From Amyelois transitella (taxonomy: Eukaryota > Arthropoda > Insecta > Lepidoptera > Pyralidae), in contig NC_083524.1 of the NCBI RefSeq assembly GCF_032362555.1, positions 1,350,001-1,414,000 on the forward strand: 64,000 bases of DNA, in the 5' to 3' direction. Below, piece by piece: positions 51,861 through 62,340 of this stretch. The notes under the pieces are model-generated. The model ran no database searches. It saw only the letters and a list, made by a program, of their open reading frames with translations, and was not told the origin of the DNA. The position numbers and the translations under genes are program-made. The stretch's first letter is position 1. Each line of letters opens with the position of its first letter.

Positions 51861-51969
51861 ATGGAAAAGTTGAGAAGGGAAGACTCAAATTTAATAACAG
51901 GCATAATTTTAAGGTAGTGTTACATTCTTTCTTACTCAGAAAGCAAATGGTGAAATGATTCTTCATTTC

Positions 51970-52200
51970 TTACGTACATACATATAATATATATCTCTTG
52001 CGGGGTAGGCAGAGCCAACAGTCTTGAAAAGACTGATTAGAAACGTTCAGCTTACTGATAGAATTGAGATTCATATAAAGTGACATGTTGCTAGCTTATC
52101 GCCTAAAAGAAGAACTCCCAGTTTATAAGCCTATCCCTTTGTCGCCTTTTACGACGTCCATGGGGAAAGAGATGGAGTGGTCCTATTCTTTTTTGGGAAC
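51970..52200 (-). repeat. family A repeat
   Basis: 'gtacatacatataatatata' tail side to 'ctattcttttttgggaacc'. Confidence 0.86.
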
Positions 52201-52402
52201 CATTATTTTAACTGTGCATACATTTTATTGTAACGTGTTTCAAAAAGGCTCTGTCATCCTCGTAATTGACAACAGTGAAAAAGATGATCGACTATGCTTC
52301 GATCAACTATTTATAGTACGTCAATGTGACTATGTAAATAAATATATATTTGGCGAATTAAATATATGTGCTAATAAAAAATACTACACAAAAAAAATAT
52401 TT

Positions 52403-52408
52403 AAAAAA
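52403..52408 (-). terminator. RNA polymerase III terminator of tRNA-Glu
   Basis: A run of six T on the minus strand, starting three bases after the tRNA 3' end. Confidence 0.75.
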
Positions 52409-52410
52409 GT

Positions 52411-52482
52411 TTCCCGTACCGGGAATCGAACCCGAGCCTCCTGGGTGAAAGCCAGGTATCCTAGCCACTAGACCATACGGGA
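52411..52482 (-). tRNA. tRNA-Glu (anticodon TTC)
   Basis: A 72-nt cloverleaf on the minus strand: acceptor TCCCGTA pairs with TACGGGA, discriminator A; D arm 'GGTCTAGTGGCTAGGATA'; anticodon arm CCTGGCT-TTC-ACCCAGG; T arm CGGGTTCGATTCCCG. A box and B box are intact and an oligo-T terminator follows. It carries glutamate for GAA/GAG codons. Unlike the tRNA-like SINE heads around it, all stems pair and there is no SINE body or tail, so this looks like a functional gene. Confidence 0.94.
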
Positions 52483-52489
52483 GTTGATA

Positions 52490-53180
52490 GTTCATGTTGA
52501 AATATTTTATATCATTTAAATTATTGTTTGTCACAAAAATGTGTAATCAGGTGAATACACCTGATATCAATAGATAAACTGTATTGTGATGAGACAAAGA
52601 TGTATGTATATTGGGCTTTTGTCCTAGTGAAAATGAATAATTTGATTATTTATTAGCATATAGCATTATACCGCGGCTTTGCATATTTTATCAATTATTA
52701 TCATTTTTTTTTAATTTTACTTTACGTCATGTTTTGATTTTTGTTATACGTACTTATTTGTAAACTATACACCTATATTTATTATTTATAAAGAGAAAAG
52801 TTTTGTAGTTTTGTTTGCAATGAATCACCTACAGAACAAATTGACCGATTTTGATGCATGTGAGGCGTACACAAAAAAAAAAGAATTTACATTGTACTTA
52901 ATTTTTTTACCCTAACTTATATAATTTTGTTTCTTGTGATTATCAGTCTCGATGTTTTTTGTGTACATAAATTAGTCAATAAATAAATAAATAATAAAAA
53001 ACTCTTCGCTACACGTATTTCCAATTCTTCCCAAAATGACTCGGTCATATCAAAGATCCGTAGTCCAAGCCGTCATTAGAATATGTTTACTTAGGACTGA
53101 ACTGATCACAGGCCGATTTTATGAAGATTGTGTTTTCTTAAACAACATCACATAATGTTTCCCTGAGTCACTCTATATCG
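52490..53180. other. no recognisable feature
   Basis: AT-rich flank of the tRNA gene; no supportable gene or repeat. Confidence 0.5.
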
Positions 53181-53193
53181 TTTCAGCCGAATG

Positions 53194-53499
53194 CGGAGAA
53201 GATATATGCTCAACGTACATATATACGACTACATCGGTGAAATCTTTGCTTGCGCGATTTAGACTCTTCGCTGATATTGGTTAATACATACATACATAAA
53301 ATCACGCCTCTTTCACGGAGGGGTAGGCAGAGACTACCTCTTTCCACTTGCCACGATCTTTGCACACTTCCTTTGCTTCATCCACAATCATAATTCTCTT
53401 CATGCAAGCTCAGCGGAGAAGATGTATACTCAACGTATATAGGACTACATCGGTGAAATCTTTGCTTGCGCGATTTAGACTCTTCGCTGTTATTGGTTG
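53194..53499 (-). mobile_element. RTE 3' end between direct repeats of about 86 bp
   Basis: A 5'-truncated RTE end (53283-53413, minus strand) is flanked by 53194-53282 and 53414-53499. Both run from 'cggagaag' to 'tattggtt' with a few mismatches and belong to family K. Confidence 0.85.
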
Positions 53500-53571
53500 A
53501 TAGAGTTGCGTAATTGGCTGTTGTGACTTGTGGCGTAGAGATGTCGCCTCAGTGCTTATTCACTTTGTCTC
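53500..53571 (-). repeat. family K repeat, continuation
   Basis: 'gatagagttgcgtaattggc' to 'ggcgtagagatgtcgcc', continuing the right-hand repeat; same order as 55320-55375. Confidence 0.65.
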
Positions 53572-53940
53572 TTCCTCCTGGCTTTAGTCCCGGTTGCATC
53601 CTCATCACTCTGGAGAGGAGCCCGGGGTATGCCTTTGACTATGGTTCCTGGATAGGCTGTGTCAGGTTTTTACACGAAGCGACTCCCATCTGACCTCCGC
53701 AACCTTGTATGTAAACCTAACCCGTATCGGATCGATCATGGTTACACATCCAGTTGCCTGAATGTGCAGGTTTCCTCACGATAACTTCTCTCACCGTAAG
53801 AGCATCGGTTAGTATGCAAACTAATGTACATAACTTCTAAAATAGTCATTGGTACATGGCCGAGGTTGTATTTGAACCTGTGCCTTTCTGCGCATCACGC
53901 ATTTAACCGGGCACTTTATCAATTCGACCACCGTCGCTCA
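53572..53940 (-). repeat. family C tRNA-derived SINE
   Basis: Body 'ctttagtcccggttgcatcc' on the left, tRNA-like head on the right (minus strand 'ggtggtcgaattgataaagt', 'aggttcaaatacaacc'). Confidence 0.82.
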
Positions 53941-54039
53941 TTTGACTAACTATATCACTATCACTAAATACTATCCTTCTATTTTCTCTGTCTATATGTA
54001 ACCGCAAATCTCGGAAAGTTGCAAACGGATATTGCCCCT

Positions 54040-54200
54040 TTACATACATACATACATATGGTCATGTCTATATCCCTTGTGAGGTAGACAGAGCCAACAG
54101 TCTTGAAAAGACTGATGCTCAGCTATTTGGTTTGATGATAGAATTGAGATTCAAATAGTGACAGGTTGCTAGCCCATCACCTAAAAAAAGAATCCCAAGT
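54040..54200 (-). repeat. family A repeat, 3' half
   Basis: (CATA)n tail to 'cacctaaaaaaagaatccca'. Confidence 0.82.
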
Positions 54201-54520
54201 CAATCATTGTCCCTTTTTAGTGTTATTCCAAGGCTTTTCTTATGAAAGGTTTACATCTATAAATGCTACCCGTGCGAAGTCGGAGCGCGTTGCTAGTGTA
54301 ACAATAAATCCCCGTTCCACTTTCGATAAAACAAGCCGCCATTTTTAATGGAGCTGAGATGAGCTAAACAAAGCGTAGGGAATCTCGGTCGATCGCCACA
54401 CAGCGATTATTCCTAATTCATCGGACAAAAGCCTCGGTTCAATGAAGAATCCAAATATCTTTGAACCACTGGTTGGATAAGGCGCGTCGTCCATTGAATA
54501 TTAAACTTTGTAAATAAAAA
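54200..54520. other. no recognisable feature
   Basis: Moderate GC; no supportable gene or repeat. Confidence 0.45.
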
Positions 54521-54775
54521 TGTGCCGTGTGGTTCCCGGCACTAATACAAAAAAGAATAGGAACACTCCATCTCTTTCCCATGGATGTCGTAAAAGGCGT
54601 CTAAGGGATAGGCTTACGAACTTGAGATTCTTTTTTTTGGGCGATGGGCTAGCAATCTGTCTCAATTCTAACATCAAGCCAAGAAGCTGAACGTGGCCTA
54701 TCAGTCTTTTCAAGACTATTGGCTCTGTCTTCCCCGCAAGGGATATAGACGTGATTATATGTATGTATATATGTA
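54521..54775 (+). repeat. family A repeat
   Basis: 'gtgccgtgtggttcccggca' to a long tail; 15 bp or so deleted after 'agcaatctgtc'. Confidence 0.9.
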
Positions 54776-54936
54776 AATAAAAATATTAATAAACAGACAC
54801 GATTTTAAGAACTACAGTTCTTTTTATAATAGGATTACATGGTAACACTGTTATAGGACGTCAACATTGTTTATAATTTAATCTAGATTTTATGTAGATG
54901 AAGCATCGAAACAAACGTGTAGTTTGTTTGACTTTT

Positions 54937-55010
54937 AGACTGACAGGCCACGTTCAGCTGTTAAGCTTTATGATAAAATTGAGATTCAAATTGTGACAGG
55001 CTGCTAGCCC
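54937..55010 (-). repeat. family A repeat, internal piece
   Basis: 'tagactgacaggccacgttc' to 'gacaggctgctagccc'. Confidence 0.75.
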
Positions 55011-55149
55011 ATTCTTACAGTCAACCGAAATATGAAGGAAAATCCATAATCAAAAAGGTAGCGCGTACATAGAAAGCATTGAGTATGCGTTTTAATAATC
55101 AATTATGTATTGATTCATAGGTTTAAATTTTGATTTGACACATATGTAG

Positions 55150-55385
55150 CGGGAGCGATGATTCGGCTCGACCGCCACCAAAGGAAAGATCTTCCGCCAG
55201 GCTAGGTGTTATGCCCGGGGAACCGCGCGACAGACGATGTTGCGTCGGAGGTCGTAGATATATATGCTCAAATCCGTGAAACCTTTGCTTGCGCGATTTA
55301 GACTTTTCGCTGTTTTTTGACTGATAGCGTCGCGTCATTTTATTTTTGTGAAATGCGGCGTATAGATGTCGCCACACGTCCAATG
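55150..55385 (-). repeat. family K repeat
   Basis: 'gcgggagcgatgattcggct', 'aggaaagatcttccgcc'-like, 'gatgttgcgtcggaggtcgt', a TATA-like 'agatatatatgc' and 'tttgcttgcgcgatttagac'. Sister copies are at 53194-53571 and, inverted, 61205-61449. The GC-rich part followed by a TATA-like box suggests a promoter-bearing repeat end, but I cannot assign a class. Confidence 0.7.
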
Positions 55386-55389
55386 TGCG

Positions 55390-55950
55390 ACAGTCTTAAC
55401 ACCTCTCGTACTTTAATGCTGATCATTTGGTGAATCGCCTTCATTTCCGCATTTAGAAGACACCATCCCGGCTCTCCCAGATGATGGAACTTTAGATTTT
55501 TATCTCCGTGATTAGTTGCATCAAATTTATCTAAGAATTCGACTTTGGAACGCGGCTTCACTCATTCGGGAATTTCCTGACATAGACTATAAATACATGA
55601 AAGTAACGAATGTATGTGACATACATGTCAACGTCTATCTTCATCATGATGATGTATTTCTAGTTCAGAATGATCATGACTTAAAAATAAATAAGATTTC
55701 AAATTAAAGGAAATTTATTCGTCATTCACCATTTTGTTAAAATCTAATATGGTACCGTATACTTATTTATTTTAAAAAATATTATAAATAAATAATAAAA
55801 AACTTAAATATTATGTTGTCACAATGTGACTATTACATTTCTAAACCAAACTAATAATAAATCTACCAAATTATGATAAAGTGAACTTCCTAAACTACAA
55901 AATAAAAAAAATATCATTTAAATTTGGAATGTTTTATCCTGAAGACCTCT
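55390..55950. other. no recognisable feature
   Basis: Mixed composition then AT-rich; short open frames without supporting signals. Confidence 0.45.
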
Positions 55951-55957
55951 AGTTTTT

Positions 55958-56050
55958 TTTTTGTTTTGCCATCATGACCTGATTGGGATTTGAACCCGAA
56001 CATTGTCCCCTTGTAACTCAGAGACAAGCGCACTACTACATATGGTGTCA
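55958..56050 (-). repeat. tRNA-like SINE head, degenerate
   Basis: Minus strand 'cgggttcaaatcccaatcag' is B-box-like and 'tagtagtgcgcttgtctctg' resembles the family B head. Confidence 0.5.
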
Positions 56051-56670
56051 AACAATAAACAAAACACACTCTATACCGCCTTTTACCGTCCGTAAATTCC
56101 ATACCCCTATCTATACACAGACATATATCCTGCTAGACCCCGCGTTGCACAAAATCGCTTCTATTATCGATTCATATAATTTAAAGAGTATTCCATTTAT
56201 TTAGGGACTTGAGAATTAATATACTGTGTTAGTTGTTTGTTTGTAATATCTGTATTGCACAAAAATTTATACAGTTATAATATATAGTGCATAGTTATAA
56301 AAGAAATAAATCACTTGCAATGGCGGACTTATCCCATGTAGAGATCCCAGGAATGTGTACAATTAAGATATCTCAAAAAAATTTGGCCGGAATAATTAAC
56401 TTCATTTCGAATTTCGTAAATCAATTTCCATCCAGGAAAAAGCGTGATTATATGTGTGTACCTACATATGTTGAGTTAATTAAATTTGTTTGGAGTTGTC
56501 AAAGTCAATTATGGAATATTGTTGGGACCTCTCATTACTAACCCATCTAATTTAACGTAAGAAAAAGAAGACCTCTTTTCTTTTTACTATTGGCTCCGTT
56601 TACCCCGTAAGGTTTAAAGACGTTATGGGTGTGTGTTATAACGTCTTATTTTACATGAAGTAAAACACTC
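56050..56670. other. no supportable gene
   Basis: Contains a short open stretch at 56320-56541 (ADLSHVEIPGMCTIKIS...) with an ATG but no other gene evidence, and a family A 3' scrap at 56585-56625. Confidence 0.35.
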
Positions 56671-56850
56671 ATTTATACATACATACATGCATACATAAAA
56701 TCACGCTTCTTTCCCGGAGGGGTAGGCAGAGACTACCTCTTTCCACTTGCCACGATCTCTGCATTCTTCCTTCGCTTCATCCACATTCATAACTCTCTTC
56801 ATGCAAGCTCGGCGGTTTCGGGTACTTTTGACCTGACCCTTTACCAGGAT
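56671..56850 (-). mobile_element. RTE 3' end fragment
   Basis: (CATA)n tail, 'ctttcccggaggggtaggca' to 'gaccctttaccaggat'. Confidence 0.87.
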
Positions 56851-57079
56851 TTATATTTCATTTATATTTCAATGAAATACATTCTGGTCATATCTATCTA
56901 GATTTACATCTGTGCCCGTATACCATTTCGCATCCTACACCCAGTACATGATCATAGTCGGTCCAGGGTCTGAGTTAAAACCTGCAATGTGAGTAGCTAT
57001 CCCGTCGCTCGTGGCTAAGCTTTGAATACGGGATTCAGTTCGACTAAATTCATTTTGCCCATTGCGTGTGGTACAAGCT

Positions 57080-57360
57080 ATAAAAATCTATACTTAAATT
57101 ATAAAGCTGAAGAGTTTGTTCGTTTGTTTGTTGGAAGGCGCTAATCTCAGGAATTACTGGTTCGAATTGAAAAAACTTTTTTGCGTTGGATAGACCATTT
57201 ATCGAGGCTTTAGTCTTTATAACACCACGCTGCTACTATTAGGAGCGAAGAAATAATGGAAAATGTGAAAAACGGGATAAATTATTCATCCTTGAGGGCT
57301 TCAATGATGCCCAAAATAATTATTCCCAGCGGACGAAGTCGCGGGCACAGTTAGTAAAGT
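57080..57360 (-). repeat. family E repeat, inverted
   Basis: 'tataaagctgaagagtttgt' to 'ggacgaagtcgcgggcacag', the complement of 19860-20110. Confidence 0.8.
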
Positions 57361-57537
57361 ATAAAAAGTAAAACCAGACTACTCAAACACTTTCCAAAAA
57401 GTACGAAAGATAAAATTATTATTTTTTAAGTTCTTTACTTTAATCTCCCTAGAGGGCGCTGTAATCAAATAAATGTGATGTCATGTAGCCTATAATTAGT
57501 TTAACATTTATTCATGTTTTTTAATGTAGACAATGTG

Positions 57538-57735
57538 CATTCGTCCACGATTTAGATTAAAGAGATCTATATTTGTAAATTGACGTCCGGTGAAAATGCT
57601 GCAGTGTAGTTTGTTCAGTCGTTTCTTCTACACATGGGCTTTGGAAGCTGCAGTAGTTATGATTAGATTTAAGTGATGTGACGTCAATAAGTGATACCTT
57701 GTATCCAATTTTGAAAATTATTCTATTCTATAACT
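57538..57735 (+). mobile_element. LINE 3' UTR fragment
   Basis: 'gacgtccggtgaaaatgctg' to 'ttgaaaattattctattcta'. Confidence 0.8.
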
Positions 57736-57814
57736 AGCGGAAGATTAAGAGCTTCTAACGACATGTCATTTATCAAATTATTATAACTGATTTAGATGTT
57801 ATATTATTGTTCTA

Positions 57815-58190
57815 TATTTCCTTTTCCCTTCTGGCTTAGGTCCCGGTTGCATCCTCATCATTCTGGAGAGGAGCCCGGGGTATGCCTTAGACCAAGAAAC
57901 CTGGATTGGGTTAGTCAGGTTTAACACGAAGCGACTCCCATCTGACCTCCCCAATTTTTGTAGGTAAATCTGACCTGTATTCGATCGCTCATGGTTACAC
58001 ATCCAGTTTTCTGAATGTGCCGTTTCGTTATGATGTTTCCCTCAGCGTTAGAGCATTGGTTAGTATTGAAACTAATGTACATAACTCCGAAAATAGTCAT
58101 TGGTACATGGCCGAGGTGAGATTTGAACCTGTGTCTTTCTGCGCATCGAATTTTAACCGGGCTCTTTACCGGTTCGACCACTCTCCTCCT
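57815..58190 (-). repeat. family C tRNA-derived SINE
   Basis: Body left, head right (minus strand 'gtggtcgaaccggtaaagag', 'aggttcaaatctcacc'). Confidence 0.82.
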
Positions 58191-58212
58191 TGTTTATTTA
58201 TGAAGTCTTTAG

Positions 58213-58465
58213 AGACGGCCTCTGTGGCGCAGCGGTAATACGCTTGACTGTGTCACCGGAGGTCCCGAGTTCGAATCCCGGCCTGGGCATGATGAGAAAA
58301 TAACATTTTCTGATTGTCCTGGGTCTTGGATGTTTATTTATATAAGTATTTATTATAAAATATAGTATCGTTGAGTTAGCATCTCATAACACAAGTCTCG
58401 AACTTACTTCGAGGCTAACTCAATCTGTGTAATTTGTCCCGTATATATTTATATTTATTTATTTA
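58213..58465 (+). repeat. family B tRNA-derived SINE
   Basis: 'gacggcctctgtggcgcagc' head, B box 'agttcgaatcccgg', tail 'gtcccgtatatatttatatt'. Confidence 0.9.
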
Positions 58466-59150
58466 AATACCTTTGCTTGGCTTAAATCGCTTCCGCTTAT
58501 GCCTCGCGCCTGTATCACTTATTTGAGAGATTTGTTCCACAGCGTCACCAAAACTGCACGTAATGTAATGGGGACGTGTGACCGTGGTCAGCACGGACAG
58601 TGTTGCCAACTCATAGATTTTAGCGCTAAATCTATTACGCTTTATTGCCATAAATACGATGTTCAGGTTCAATACTAAATCATAGGTAAAAATTGATACG
58701 CGTTAGGACATAAACTGCACAAATTGCTGAATGCAAACTGCAAACAGTTTTGCAATCTGGCGCATTTTGTAATGATTAAATTATGAAAGATTTAATTAAA
58801 AATTTGTGAATAATTCATAATTTTTTAAGCAGTTTTGAGGATTAAACCCTGTTGTTTCAAGTTTATTTTTACTGAAATAAATACTTTCGATTTTTATCTT
58901 GAACAAGTTATGATTGTCATGTTATAAGACGCTGCATCATGTAATAAATTTTGTAGCGACGTGGCGCTTTTTCTGGTTCTATTTAGCGCGTTATTAACAG
59001 AGACAGCTGGCAACGTTCGAATTGTACGTTAAATAATCGTCGTTTCCAGCAAGCTTAATTAGCGATGGACCAACTGTTCTAATTTTAAATTCACTAGAAT
59101 TTGGTAATCTGTACATATTTTAGACAAATATGTGACATTGTTATAATCTG
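58466..59150. other. no recognisable feature
   Basis: Moderately AT-rich, not obviously repeat-derived; the longest open frame is about 70 codons on the minus strand without supporting signals. Confidence 0.4.
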
Positions 59151-59509
59151 AAATTTAGAATAGGACCACTACATCACATTCCCAAGGATGTCGTAACAGG
59201 CGACTCTCTCTCTCTCTTTCTCTCTCTCATCTCTGCGTGTTCCCGGTTGCACCCTCCACAGAAGTGTTTCGGGGCCCGGGGTCCGCCTTCCGACGTTTCT
59301 CTCTTCACTTGCTCCGGATTTCGGCGTCCTCGGATTTCAGTCCATTGGCTCGCATATCATCTTTTGTAACGTCCAGCCATGATAAAAGGCGATTAAAGGA
59401 ATATAAATATTATCTCTATAGAAGTAAATATGTTACAGGATCTGACGCCTATAGGAAGAAGGGACTAGGCGAAGGGAAACCTTGGGAGAAAGTTCGTTTA
59501 CTTACCTAA

Positions 59510-59743
59510 ATATAATCACGTCTGTATCCCTTACGGGGTAGACAGAGCCAACAGTCTCGGAAAAACTGAAAGGCCACGTTCAGCTGCATGGCTTAGCGAT
59601 GGAATTGAGATTCAAAGAGTGATAGGTTACTAGCCCATCGCGAAAAAGAAGAATCCCACGTTTATTAACCTATTCCTTAGTCGACCACATCCATTGGAAA
59701 AATGGAGTGGTCCTATTCTTAAGAGCCGGGAACCGCACGGCAC
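59510..59743 (-). repeat. family A repeat
   Basis: 'taaatataatcacgtctgta' to 'gggaaccgcacggcac'. Confidence 0.87.
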
Positions 59744-60115
59744 AAAAAGCTATTTTCAATACATTTAAGCCAGTTCATACGAAATAAAGCGAACCCCTCC
59801 CTGATTGTAACAGTAATACATTTGGTACTTGTTTCATTGTAAATTATGATGTGTCAGCCAAATGAAGCGATTAGGCGCAGGGGATTCAGCGGACAGTGTG
59901 GTGGATTGCGACCAAAACGTCTTGATACTTTGGACTATTTTACCGAGCGAGCCGAGCGAGTGAGAGTCCTTTTTAGATGGCGCTAAACTAAGACCAATCC
60001 AAGGTCCGAATAGTACCGTAGTCGTGTGTCGTTTACGCTTCCTGATAAACGTACAATAGTTTCATTGCTAACCTGGGCACCTTACTAGAACGGTTAGGAT
60101 GTAACCGAGACAAAC

Positions 60116-60193
60116 ATGGCGGCGGCATGGCATGACACGCGCGACGCCGTTTTTAACGCGCGAAAACTATCGCTGTTTCGCTTTTCATCATGA
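60116..60193 (+). CDS. candidate short ORF in a CpG-rich stretch
   Basis: ATG in strong context (gacaaacATGG) begins MAAAWHDTRDAVFNARKLSL and stops after 25 codons. The 200 bp upstream are the most CpG-rich, non-repeat sequence in the area ('ccgagcgagccgagcgag', 'gtcgtgtgtcgtttacgc'), as at a housekeeping promoter or first exon. There is no GT donor in good context before the stop. It could be a first exon, an upstream ORF or chance. Confidence 0.2.
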   Translation: MAAAWHDTRDAVFNARKLSLFRFSS

Positions 60194-60219
60194 TGTAAAA
60201 CGGAAAAGCGATAGTTTTT
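60162..60219. repeat. imperfect 58-bp palindrome
   Basis: 'gaaaactatcgctgtttcgc' to 'gcgatagtttttc' is symmetric about 60190/60191 with a handful of mismatches and no loop. Confidence 0.7.
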
Positions 60220-60264
60220 CACTTAACGAAGACGCCGTGACTATCTTTTGGTTCAGAGGCTTGT

Positions 60265-60528
60265 ACATACATACATATAATCACGTCTATATCCCTTGCG
60301 GGGTAGACAGAGTCAACAGTCTTGAAAAGACTGATAGGCCATGTTCAGCTGTTTGGCTTTATGATGGAATTGAGATTCAAATAGTGAGGAAACAGGTTGC
60401 TAGCCCATCGCCTAAAAGGAGAATCCCAAGTTTATAAGCCTATCCCTTAGTCGACTTTTACGATATGCACGGGAACGAGATGGAGTAGTCCTATTCTTTA
60501 TTTTATTGGTGCCTGGAACCACGCGGCT
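60265..60528 (-). repeat. family A repeat with short target-site duplication
   Basis: Full-length copy; 'ggcttgtac' occurs on both sides. It carries a 7-bp insertion after 'tagtgagg'. Confidence 0.88.
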
Positions 60529-60833
60529 TGTACTTTACGTACAATACTGCGTCATATTAACAAGTATCAAACCTAATTAGTCGTAGTACACCAGCCGGCC
60601 AGTTATACTCGATGTTACATACAGGAATGCATTGCATGAATAACTGCTTATTGTGGGTTATTGTACATAGTAACAGGCTTCATTTTAGCTTATTTACATA
60701 CATATGTACTTAATATGCCGTGTGGTTCTCGGCACTTTAGCGTAGGATAACTGGCATGTCATTTTCAACGTATATTGTAAAATGCGACTAAAGGAACAAA
60801 GGAATCTATAAGGGTAAGGATGAGAATAGGATT

Positions 60834-60980
60834 GTTTTATTTTCAAAATTGGATACAAGGTATCACTTATTGACGTCACATAACTCAAATCTAATTATAC
60901 TATCGCTTACAAAGCTCATGTGTAGAAGAAGCGGCGGAACAAACCACACTGCAGCATTTTCACCAGACGTCAATTTACAT
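60834..60980 (-). mobile_element. LINE 3' UTR fragment
   Basis: 'ttgttttattttcaaaattg' to 'cattttcaccagacgtcaat'. Confidence 0.8.
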
Positions 60981-61089
60981 GATGTTGAGAGCGGGGCTCA
61001 CGCCAATAGTAACAAGAGACAACAAAGGTGAGAGAAACGCGTAGGTTCATCTATTTAGTCCAAGCTTTGATGAAGGAAATGCATGTTTC

Positions 61090-61172
61090 TTAAAGATGTT
61101 TTCCGTCACCGTAAAAACATCGGTTAGTATTCAAACTAACGTACAAAACTTTGTAGATATTCTCATTGGTCC
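61090..61172 (-). repeat. family C SINE piece
   Basis: 'cttaaagatgttttccgtca' to 'ctcattggtccacat', running into the hairpin. Confidence 0.72.
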
Positions 61173-61204
61173 ACATACCAATGAGAATATCTACAAAGTT
61201 TTGT
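61143..61204. repeat. perfect 28-bp inverted repeat, 6-nt loop
   Basis: Left arm 61143-61170, loop CCACAT, right arm 61177-61204, no mismatch. The left arm is family C sequence; the right arm is its mirror and then joins family K. Confidence 0.95.
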
Positions 61205-61449
61205 CTTGTCTTTCGACATCTCTACGCCACTCGTCACAACATCCAATCAAAACAACTACTGTCAATCACCGCGAAGAAATTGACACGCTCAACCAATAGC
61301 AGCGCAGAATCTAAATCGCGATTTCAAAGATTTCATGGATTGGAGCTATATATACAACCTCCGACACAACATCGTCGGAACCGCGGTTCCCCAGGCATAA
61401 CAACTAGCCTGGCGGAAGATCTTCCCTTTAGTGGCGGTCGAGCCGAATA
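61205..61449 (+). repeat. family K repeat interrupted by a LINE 3' end
   Basis: 'tctacgccactcgtcacaac' to 'ggcggtcgagccgaat', inverted relative to 55150-55385. It resumes as 'cgaatcatcgctac' at 61548 after the LINE fragment; CGAAT on both sides is a likely 5-bp target-site duplication. Confidence 0.75.
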
Positions 61450-61547
61450 GAATAGAATAGAATAGATTTATTTTCAAAATTGGATACAAGGTATCACTTA
61501 TTGACGTCACATAACTTAAATCTAATTATAACTACTATCAATCATCG
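61450..61547 (-). mobile_element. LINE 3' UTR fragment nested in family K
   Basis: (TAGAA)n tail, 'caaggtatcacttattgacg' to 'ctaattataactactatcaa'. Confidence 0.82.
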
Positions 61548-61879
61548 AATCATCGCTACAGGTACATGATTGAGGTGGGATTTCAACTCTGCCTCTAAGA
61601 ATACGAAATTAATAACTATATGCAACTCATGCTGAATAAAGCTCACAATCTGGATTAAATTTATTACTTGGCAAATTAATTAATGCCGTTTTGTATGGCC
61701 CGTTTTGGACTGGGGTAATTAGCGGAACGCTTAATCATTTTCACTTTAATAAGGTGTTACATTTTTGGATGTGTTTGCCTCGCACGCTTTATTCTCGGAG
61801 GGGTAGGCAGAGATCTTTCTGCAACATATTTCTACTCTTTTCATAATAATAATTTGTTACTATTTAACGACAGTAGAAT

Positions 61880-62080
61880 AAAGGCGGTGGAAATGAGAGC
61901 GTTAAGGAGTATGATCGGTGTGAAATTGAGTGACCGGGTAAGGAACAGCGTGATAAGGGAATGTTGTGATGTGAAAGAAGATGTAGTTACAGGAATAGAA
62001 AAGGGTATGTTAAGATGGTTTGGTCATGTGGAGAGGATTAATGAAAGCAGGTTGTTTAAGCAAATGAACAAGGGGAGTGT
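61880..62080 (+). mobile_element. RTE C-terminal fragment
   Basis: Encodes EMRALRSMIGVKLSDRVRNS and MLRWFGHVERINESRL, a little further upstream than the copies at 3268 and 15247, then breaks into a family A repeat. Confidence 0.85.
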
Positions 62081-62094
62081 GATAATAACTTATC

Positions 62095-62308
62095 TACCCT
62101 GACAGAGCCAATAGTCATCAAAATACTGAAAAACCACGTTCAGCTGTTTGGTTTAATGATAGAATTGAGATTCAAATAGTGACAGGTTGCTAGCCCATCG
62201 CCTAAAAGAGGAATCTCAAGCCTATCCCTTAGTCGCCTTGTACGACATCTATGGGAAAGAGATGGAGTGGTCCTATTCTTTTTCTATTGGTGCCGGAAAC
62301 CACACGGC
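62095..62308 (-). repeat. family A repeat, tail lost
   Basis: 'accctgacagagccaatagt' to 'ggaaaccacacggca'. Confidence 0.86.
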
Positions 62309-62340
62309 ATATTAAATAAAACACGCACGTCACGGTAAAA

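Noticed and set aside
52085..52471. 128-codon plus-strand open frame
   Set aside because: It runs through a family A repeat and into the antisense of the tRNA-Glu gene.
17349..54713. Recurrent small proteins with RVVPGT...KKNRTTPSLSHGCRKRRLRDRLTN
   Set aside because: This is a translated frame of the family A 5' half and occurs wherever that repeat lies in the right orientation.
56287..56541. 84-codon open frame starting at GTG
   Set aside because: No ATG at the start, no splice or family signal; an internal ATG gives about 70 codons without support.
45236..58465. Sequences with perfect A and B boxes at 45420, 46550, 50540 and 58215 as tRNA genes
   Set aside because: Each is followed by the same 170-bp body and AT tail and lacks a proper anticodon stem, so they are SINE heads. 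Only 52411-52482 is a real tRNA.
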